From the NCBI RefSeq assembly GCF_029633865.1, contig NC_079217.1, forward strand, positions 38,709,635 through 38,773,634: DNA of 64,000 nt. The letters are read 5' to 3'. The translations under genes and the position numbers were made by a program. Shown here piece after piece: positions 60,201 through 64,000 of the stretch (position 1 is its first letter; the number at the start of each line of letters is the position of its first letter). This stretch comes from Lampris incognitus. Its lineage: Eukaryota; Chordata; Actinopteri; Lampriformes; Lampridae. The notes beneath the pieces were generated by a model. The model was not told the origin of the DNA. It did no database searches and saw nothing but the letters and a program-made list of their open reading frames with translations.

Positions 60201-61228
60201 AAAAATCTTAGAAATGTGGGAACATAGGGCTGTGGGAACATAGGCACGCTTCCGTTGCAACTACTAGCTAACGTTAGCAGCTAGCTAGTAACTAAAAGTA
60301 GCTGCAGAAGAACAAACACCACAGGGGGATAATAAGCAGATGTACGTTTGCTGACGTTAGTAATGATTCCAGTTTTAGCTAGCTAGCTATGTAGGTAACA
60401 TTAGCAAAATGACTTTAGCCTTACAGTGACACAGACATCAAACTCTGAAAATTCCTATTGATCGGCTATGTTCCGAGTTGGAATGTGACCACGGAGAAAT
60501 TCAGTGGCCAAAACAGCGCGTCTGCGACCACACGAGAGAGATCTGTGATTGACTGTAGATGGTGTCCAATGTCAAATTGTGCCGGTGGATATGTAGACAC
60601 CAATCAATTTGCATATAGGGTGTGTCCGTAGCAAGATGCTATAAAACCACAGAGAAGCCGTTCTTTCACCCCCTCCTGCTAGTTACTTGGCACGAGTTTG
60701 TGCTATTTTGCTGAGACTTTATCGATCTTGCTACGACGTATTGCTATCTATCTATCTATCTAACTATCTGTTATTTGTATCACCGAATCCTCCTCCTCGA
60801 AACTGTAATCCTCGCAGAGGATCTCCCTCTCGCTATCCAACATTTCTTTTGTAAATAACAATTGACGAGCGGTACCGAGCCCCACCCACCCAGGAAGACA
60901 GTAGCCAATAGCTTTGAATTTTTAAAACCACACCTATTTTCGGTTGCGATTCAAACTAACAATGTTAAAAAATGTGCACAGAAAGGGCATGTCAGTATCT
61001 CTTTAACTAACCGTTCACGAAGTAGTCACTGCATACGCGAGCATTGTCGGACTCCACTCCACCAGACTTCAGTCTTAGGTTTTGGATCCATGCCTGCCGC
61101 CTTTTTTCTGTGAGCTTTTGATGATTCTTCCCTTTGTGTACGACTACTTTCAGGACTCGAAAGTAGCCCTTGTTCTTCTCGCAGTTGGATCGGTTAGAAC
61201 AGCCGTAAACAGTGCAAACCATAGGCAT
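50204..61228 (-). CDS. THAP/DDE transposase, ISL2EU (PIF-Harbinger superfamily) type, three exons
   Basis: Three - strand exons: 61228-61012, 59281-59069 and 51225-50204. Donors are CG|GTTAGT and AG|GTAAAT, acceptors ttatttag and ccatgtag. Together they make 1,452 nt, 483 residues, with no stop and agreeing phases. Exon 1 and the start of exon 2 form an N-terminal THAP-type zinc finger (MPMVCTVYGCSN ... ARVCSDYF) and a charged linker. Exon 3 holds the DDE_Tnp_4-like catalytic domain with D306 (VIVDCFEIF), D381 (ILADCGFNV) and E428 (RIHVERVIG). It would mobilise its own element. Oddities: the fourth THAP zinc ligand, normally His (CSxHF), is Tyr here; and intron 2 contains a whole gypsy retrotransposon. 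The GTG-led frame seen at 51334 is LTR read-through, not the true start. Confidence 0.8.
51289..52163 (+). repeat. 5' LTR of young gypsy
   Basis: 875 bp. Carries the promoter by analogy with the family; an AATAAA-type signal occurs near its 3' end (caataaaattaaag, near 52,093). A 132-codon antisense frame is present in both LTR copies but has no recognisable domain. Confidence 0.92.
52545..53696 (+). CDS. Gag polyprotein of young gypsy (PNMA-like)
   Basis: 383 residues. A Gln/Arg-rich coiled N-terminus (MQTTMQELARLRDELTRLN) is followed by a capsid-type region (RQIQAFSGECGTDRRSVEEF, LLRGPALEEVRLCM, FYNRNQTDGEDLRDYSHAL) resembling the gag from which vertebrate PNMA/ZCCHC12-18 genes arose. One CCHC knuckle, CFKCRGIGHIARKC, starts at residue 344. 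It packages element RNA. The stop TGA overlaps the pol start as ATGA. Confidence 0.92.
   Translation: MSSDSGDEGSSRNDNGHTSGGIMGIGEGATKEMQTTMQELARLRDELTRLNGEARAQRASDNSAPTRSYIYVPRERQIQAFSGECGTDRRSVEEFIEEVERVLRYREQTTEEQCDYILSLLRGPALEEVRLCMRGQSVGPSDLYSYLSNAFGEKRSSTQLLQTFYNRNQTDGEDLRDYSHALSQILSSVVKQSTDVIPNEKTVLRDRFIEGLREAALRRELRKMVRDKPESSLLDVRNEALLWEMEDSRSHRPRVIKSNQVTSEVPETQCSIIKTNNDQGIALNDVRRAVAHQEKQLAELGKTLADLAFAVGELSKHSTQQTFLEPKPRPRPQPKFTPDGQPICFKCRGIGHIARKCSQARGGQGDATPSSYVVQENSHPQLS
53693..58060 (+). CDS. Pol polyprotein of young gypsy, intact
   Basis: 1,455 residues without interruption. Aspartic protease CLLDTGSQVSTI (D47). RT with FFSTIDLASGYHQV and the catalytic YLDD at 500-503. RNase H from VETDASQHGLGAVL (about 659) with LTDNNPLCHL. 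Integrase with HHCC zinc region from about 935 (NNMGHQGIERT ... CERC), catalytic D1002 (VAVDFT), D1061 (LHSDQGRNFE) and E1097 (GQCERYNRTL): D,D35E. The C-terminus carries a GPY/F-like module (DIGQLVFLRHRPPGR) and a ~200-residue acidic tail. Order PR-RT-RH-INT is Ty3/gypsy. It starts at the ATG within the gag stop (ATGA), suggesting termination-reinitiation or -1 frameshifting. Confidence 0.95.
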   Translation: MSHTTRGEEAGSPKETPDRSRILERAVGECKTVEVKLRGVTVSCLLDTGSQVSTISESFFREHLSVKGEDIHPAFEWLKITAANGLDIPYMGYVELDVEAMGLTIPERGFLIVKDSEHSSSVPGLIGMNIVKKCRELVHTEFDTTLQERFDSNWREAFNHLHAVHATARLSFARVAGKDVVHIPASSAATVMARVLRTVSEDGSFLLLESVGVPVPGGLVVVPTLVSSGNHIFPVRVMNMSDEDIWLGPRTRLGVLTQVDCVKSDELCEVQFQRISADTEQVSISEHPETPTDVQEILGKLNFCGSPEQQAQLTLLLEKYSFVFATEDEDLGHTDKVQHEIHLTDDIPVTQPYRRIPPTQYSEVREHIGKLLKKGVIQESSSAYASPIVLVRKADGSLRLCVDYRKLNSKTRRDAFPLPRIDESFDALRGAKFFSTIDLASGYHQVAMHERDRTKTAFTTPFGLYEYVRMPFGVCNGPATFQRLMQVTMNDLIFQILLVYLDDILVFSETFEQHLERLETVFKRLAETGLKVKLQKCAFLQQSVKFLGHQVSAEGIGTDPSKVSAVKNWKVPTTAKELQSFLGFCSYYRRFIRGFSQIAGPLHDLVNKCSGVKKTGKVGHQFCNMWTPECDSSFEQLKEKLTSAPILGFADFTQPFVVETDASQHGLGAVLCQQQGDTRHVLAYASRRLRQAEKNDRNYSSMKLELLALKWAVAEKFRGYLLGSKFVVLTDNNPLCHLKTAKLGAIEQRWVAQLSVFDFKVKYRPGCSNAAADALSRQEFAGEPETDPDSDFDDCITVCNLIERGTVLDPGLVSRGLECYKVRQIRAGESRSGETGTKQGNTPTLPGYTREELVGFQAGDPTLKEFRAFWDRGRRPCPRERAALSSQVKRLLKQWRCIQQREGLLYRVITDPRHGEVWQLLMPSCLRDQVLENVHNNMGHQGIERTVNLLRGRCFWVGLCEDVESWVKNCERCILTKMPQPKIHAPVQAFLASRPLEVVAVDFTVLEAASDGRENVLVVTDVFTKFTKAYATKDQKADTTAKVLLREWFMKYGVPERLHSDQGRNFESEIIAELCKLYGVKKTRTTPYRPQGNGQCERYNRTLHDLLRTLPPEKKKRWPEHLSEVVYAYNVTPHSTTGYSPYYLLFGVQPHLPVDALLGRECVSDRKQDWLSVHQERLRQAHERAREYSEQKAAERISLQNEKVYCPPVDIGQLVFLRHRPPGRHKIQDTWTSTVYKVVDIQGTTHTVEPFEGGPIKRVHRSELRPCAKPVPKPRTRTRLQTTTQPVAEDEPESPEADFVIVEEVIPRRLVQVPNLPLAAESVSLPVTAPTDESDGEGPEEGYSDMRNCGTETECVNDVHPNVSDSDLPIIENRDRPALTEDAGGAGRRTYAPKPAIRKSKREMAGSHSNPFHLPKSACNAVSVSTDMVSKVLTSLGAALFEKALQGVFESVHVS
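58096..58970 (+). repeat. 3' LTR of young gypsy
   Basis: 875 bp. It differs from the 5' LTR at three sites seen by eye: A/T near 58,304, T/A in a T run near 58,790 and T/C near 58,916. Confidence 0.92.
59069..59281 (-). CDS. THAP/DDE transposase exon 2
   Basis: Acceptor ttttatttag; codes CLSAVKDVNSTDWAPTVHLG, which completes the THAP-type region, then a charged helix (MTEAARLREERLKSREADE) ending ESEYFK. Donor AAAG|GTAAAT. Phase 1 on both sides matches exons 1 and 3. Confidence 0.75.
59613..60253. mobile_element. hAT-like MITE with ATGTTCCCACA arrays
   Basis: 641-bp element between two copies of the 8-mer GTTGCAAC (59605-59612 and 60254-60261). The inverted ends are built from the word ccctatgttcccacag: an array on the left (59,625-59,830) and its reverse complement on the right (60,170-60,250). 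The 8-mer is itself a palindrome, so it could be part of the ends rather than a duplication. It lies in intron 1 of the THAP/DDE transposase. Confidence 0.65.
60600..60646 (+). promoter_or_regulatory. orphan CCAAT-octamer-TATA promoter arrangement
   Basis: CCAAT (60600-60604), the octamer ATTTGCAT (60607-60614) and TATAAAA (60640-60646) follow each other with spacing typical of octamer-driven promoters such as histone H2B. No histone ORF follows; a TCTA repeat and non-coding sequence come next. It may be a relic or a transposon promoter. Confidence 0.4.
61012..61228 (-). CDS. THAP/DDE transposase exon 1 (THAP-type finger)
   Basis: 72 codons: MPMVCTVYGCSNRSNCEKNK gives the first Cys pair (C5, C10). 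WIQNLRLKSGG and ARVCSDYF give the AVPTF-like/Cys end, with Tyr where the zinc-binding His is expected. Donor CG|GTTAGT. Confidence 0.8.
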
Positions 61229-61489
61229 TTTCTGTGGTGGTGTTGGTGGTCGTTGCTAAACTTGCCTCAGAACACTCCTTGCCCTCCATCTGGAAAGTGC
61301 GTCCATTCGTGACGTCATCCGCAAAGACATTATTCACCCTTTGCAGACATGGCACAATTATCACGTGACGAGAGAGACTGCGCCATGACGGACGGCAGTA
61401 AGTGATAGACCGGGAAATTCAAAAGTGAACAACAAAAACAAACAAAATATTGCGACAGATGAGTAGCTATTATAGTTTAAATTTAAGTG

Positions 61490-61828
61490 ATGGCTACCAA
61501 TAGTCAGAGTAATGTTGTGGAGTTGTCCTGTGAAGTGAGTCACCTTGTAGGACGGCACAAAGAGCGATATGTGGAGAAGCTAATGATAGCAGGGTTAGCT
61601 ACCGACCCGTACCTTCTTCCTACCGATGTGTTCACGGATCTAGCAAAATCGTCCAGTCTGCCCGAGTTCAATCCACACGATCTGTACCACTATGTTACCA
61701 ACGGAGTGTCCCCATACACAGGTGCTGACCTAAAAGCATACAAAAGTCTGGATGCTTACTAGTTCTTTGTAGCTGGTTGGGTTACAGAATTGCGGTGCTA
61801 CGCTCACAGCAGGGGGATTTACCTCATA
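61490..61828 (+). pseudogene. first exon of divergent second transposon ORF, premature stop
   Basis: ATG at 61490 gives 90 residues (MATNSQSNVVELSCEVSHLV ... GADLKAYKSLDAY), then TAG at 61760-61762. The same frame continues FFVAGWVTELRCYAHSRGIY to a donor-like AAG|GTAAGA near 61,829. It resembles the N-terminus of the YqaJ/SWIM-type accessory protein that accompanies ISL2EU transposases in fish (recognition from memory). It starts ~260 bp from the transposase ATG on the opposite strand, suggesting a shared bidirectional promoter (61,229-61,489). No downstream exons were found. Confidence 0.55.
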
Positions 61829-61848
61829 ATGGCAAAGGTAAGACATAG

Positions 61849-62090
61849 CTAGCCAGCTGTGTCTGTTTGGCACATAGCATCACATTTTGAATTTGTACCT
61901 GTATCACTGACTGTAGCCTCATCTTCAGCTTCAACTAATACTGGCCCATTCTTCACAGCTGAGAGATCGAGGAGTCCTCCTGCAGCTTTCCTTTTTGATG
62001 ACTCCTGGCTCTTCCTTTTTTTCATGGCCTCTCTCACTTCATACTTCTCCAGATTTTTCTGGGCTCGTCTCTTCTCAGGGGTCTGTCTGT
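61849..62090 (-). pseudogene. exon-like fragment of a second THAP-type transposase
   Basis: Frame with MREAMKKRKSQESSKRKAAG, GLLDLSAVKNG and CDAMCQTDTAG*. It parallels the linker (AAALLDLGEITKN) and exon 3 start (DAGCQTDL) of the transposase at 50.2-61.2 kb, so it probably comes from a related but diverged copy. A TC-rich microsatellite (62,085-62,135) borders it. Confidence 0.4.
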
Positions 62091-62139
62091 GTCTGTCTGT
62101 CTGTCTGTCTGTCTCTCTCCCTCCCTCTCCCCCAACCTC

Positions 62140-63011
62140 GAAGTGAGGTAACAGTTAACAGTTTAGCCCTTCTCAGGACTGATTTTGCATTAGCTGACGC
62201 TACTCCATAACTTAGGGTGACCATATTTTGCTTTCCAAAAAAGAGGACACTGCCTTCAGCCTTAAGATACTTCAATGATACTCGGAGTTTACTCAGATAC
62301 CTTATAATTTGAATATATTTAAAGTAGGCCTCCTCTGTATGGATAGAAAATTAATATTTATTTTATTTAAGTACATGCTTAATGGTCCTGTGGGTGTAGG
62401 TTTGGTTTTAACTTAACTGCTCTGTCTCTCTTTTCTCTTCCAGGCACATAAAGAGCCTCACTGCATCATGCTCACTCTACTGAATATGCATTTGCTGACC
62501 TGCAAATTAAAATGTTATCATTTTTCTCTGATTTTTACATTTTATTTTGATAGAATACTTAAATCTGAGACCACACTTAATATTTAAAAATAACATAACT
62601 GTCACATGAAATGTTATAATGACATAAATGTATAGAAACCTGTAGGTGATGTGCTGCTCTGTAACAGCTGCTGTGAGCTTTTCTATCCTCACCTGAGATT
62701 CTGTCTTTCAGTTTGTGTATTTCATGACACAGAGCCACAGTGATGTTGAAACTATCTCAAAAACTTTGTATTATGTTTCATTCAACTCCTGAACTCATGT
62801 CTAGATATTTCACTATGACATCAGAGCTCACCTGAGAGGCTGCAGCTCACCTGTCTGTGTCTGTGCTGCTCAGGCTGCTGCTGACAGGATTTTCAGAATA
62901 AAATTATGCTTGACAGTCAAACAAATCAGTTGGACAAGCTGTGACTAGTTTAGCTTATAAATAATATTCATGTCTTACTACAATACAAGTAGCAGCACAT
63001 TAATATCACTT
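62140..63011. other. no gene seen
   Basis: AT-rich intergenic sequence with no recognisable gene, transposon end or long frame. Confidence 0.5.
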
Positions 63012-64000
63012 TGTAGAGCCGAAGGAACGGAGAAGACCGTAGGTTCACACTTAAGCCGTGTAGGCAACTTTCTTTAATCAACGGTAAATCAGAGAGACAA
63101 CAAAACCACAGCTCGACTGAGCGAAGGCGGCAAGAATAACCAGAAAACTGGCTGAACGACCATAACTTAACCCTGCGTTAACCTGCCAGGGCAACCCTGA
63201 CTTAACCCTTAGTTCCTGGGGTGAATTCTATCCCCAATACGTGTCCACCACATGAACCCCCCCAGAATTCGCCCTAGTAATCGAAGTCAGGCAGGCGCAG
63301 GGGGGACGACAGGCCGTCCGCGGCGGCTCCGGGTAACAGGGGCCGGAGTGTCTCTGGGAGGCATTGACGCGGGCCTGTGGAGGTCGGCCTGAGGAGCAGA
63401 AGAGGCAGCGCGGGCCTCCACGGGGGAAGGAGGCGGAGCCGGGGGACGACCACGACGAGGAGGTTGGGCTAACTCCAACGGCTGCGTCAAGTCCAGGTGT
63501 GTGGGTTTAACTCGGTCCACTGAAACATGCTCGGCCGTGCCCCCAAAATCCACCACCAGGTGCTTAGTTCCCCGTTCCAGGACGCGGAAGGGGCCGTCAT
63601 AAGGGGGTTGCAGAGGGGGGCGGTGTGCGTCGGATGAACACGTAGTCCGCTGACTGCAGACCTGGGGACACCGGAGCGCCGTGTTGGGCGGTAGGGACGG
63701 GTGTGAAAGCTCTGACCCCGTCCAGCAAGGAGGCTCGTTGGTCCACAGCTGACCAGGGACGCGTTGCGTTGGGCATGAAATCACCTGGGTCTCGCAGCGG
63801 CGTGCCGTACACCAGCTCCGCAGAGGAGGCTTGTAGGTCTTCCTTCGGGGCGGTCCGCAGGCCCAGCATGACCCATGGGAGCTTGTCAACCCAGTTGCAG
63901 TCCTTGAGAGTAGCCCGAAGCGCAACCTTCATGGACCAGTGGAAGCGCTCACATAGGCCGTTCGCCTGAGGGTGGTAGGCGGTAGTGCAGTGAAGCTTGA
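63012..64000 (-). mobile_element. 3' end of another Ty3/gypsy element (runs off the window)
   Basis: On -: integrase end, then polypurine tract ctgggggggttca (63,253-63,265), then an LTR of 241 bp (63012-63252; starts TGTGGTGGAC on -, ends TCTACA). The rest of the element lies beyond the window. Confidence 0.85.
63287..64000 (-). pseudogene. gypsy integrase C-terminal part, frameshifted
   Basis: From the window edge: YHPQANGLCERFHWSMK (catalytic Glu region) and LPWVMLGLRTAPKEDLQASS in one frame (to ~63,620). After a frameshift, QPPYDGPFRVLERGTKHLVV (GPY/F module) and EHVSVDRVKPTHLD, then a Pro/Arg-rich tail ending at 63,287. At least one frameshift, so this copy is probably dead. Confidence 0.82.

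Overview
The window looks like a teleost fish chromosome segment. The one clear host gene is a complete, intron-rich TRPM8 channel-associated factor (TCAF, formerly FAM115) homologue on the + strand. It is surrounded by fish-type mobile DNA: Tc1-like, hAT, RTE, Rex1-like, L1-like and Ty3/gypsy elements, retroviral fragments and tRNA-derived SINEs. The species cannot be named from the sequence alone. Layout: 1-6.4 kb is intergenic (SINEs, a hAT MITE, one orphan signal-peptide ORF). 6.68-32.86 kb is TCAF: eleven coding exons with consensus splice sites join to 2,760 nt (919 codons plus stop) with every exon phase agreeing, and the zinc-peptidase motif HELGH is intact. Its introns have absorbed an intact Tc1-like element with DD38E spacing, a multi-exon transposase-derived fossil, a hAT element with target duplication, RTE copies, an L1 copy hit twice by other LINEs, long dinucleotide tracts and minisatellites. 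33-37 kb is intergenic repeat debris. 37.3-43.5 kb holds retroviral (ERV) remnants: two leader/primer-site zones, broken gag-like frames, integrase fragments and an env whose middle is missing. 43.5-44.06 kb has two gypsy LTR pieces head to head. 44.06-49.4 kb is a three-level nest: a hAT element inside the LTR of a gypsy element inside an L1. 50.2-61.8 kb is the most unusual part. A THAP/DDE transposase gene of the ISL2EU/PIF-Harbinger type lies on the - strand and joins across three exons into an uninterrupted 483-codon frame, although its second intron carries a complete, very young Ty3/gypsy retrotransposon (51,289-58,970). That element has two 875-bp LTRs differing at only three positions by eye, plus intact gag and pol. 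A divergent second transposon ORF (61,490) starts back to back with the transposase and has one premature stop. 63.0-64.0 kb is the 3' end of another gypsy element running off the window. Working picture: one conserved host gene in a neighbourhood that has repeatedly accepted insertions. Coding potential has survived in four places: TCAF, the DD38E transposase, the THAP/DDE transposase and the young gypsy. All homology calls come from reading motifs, not from database searches.
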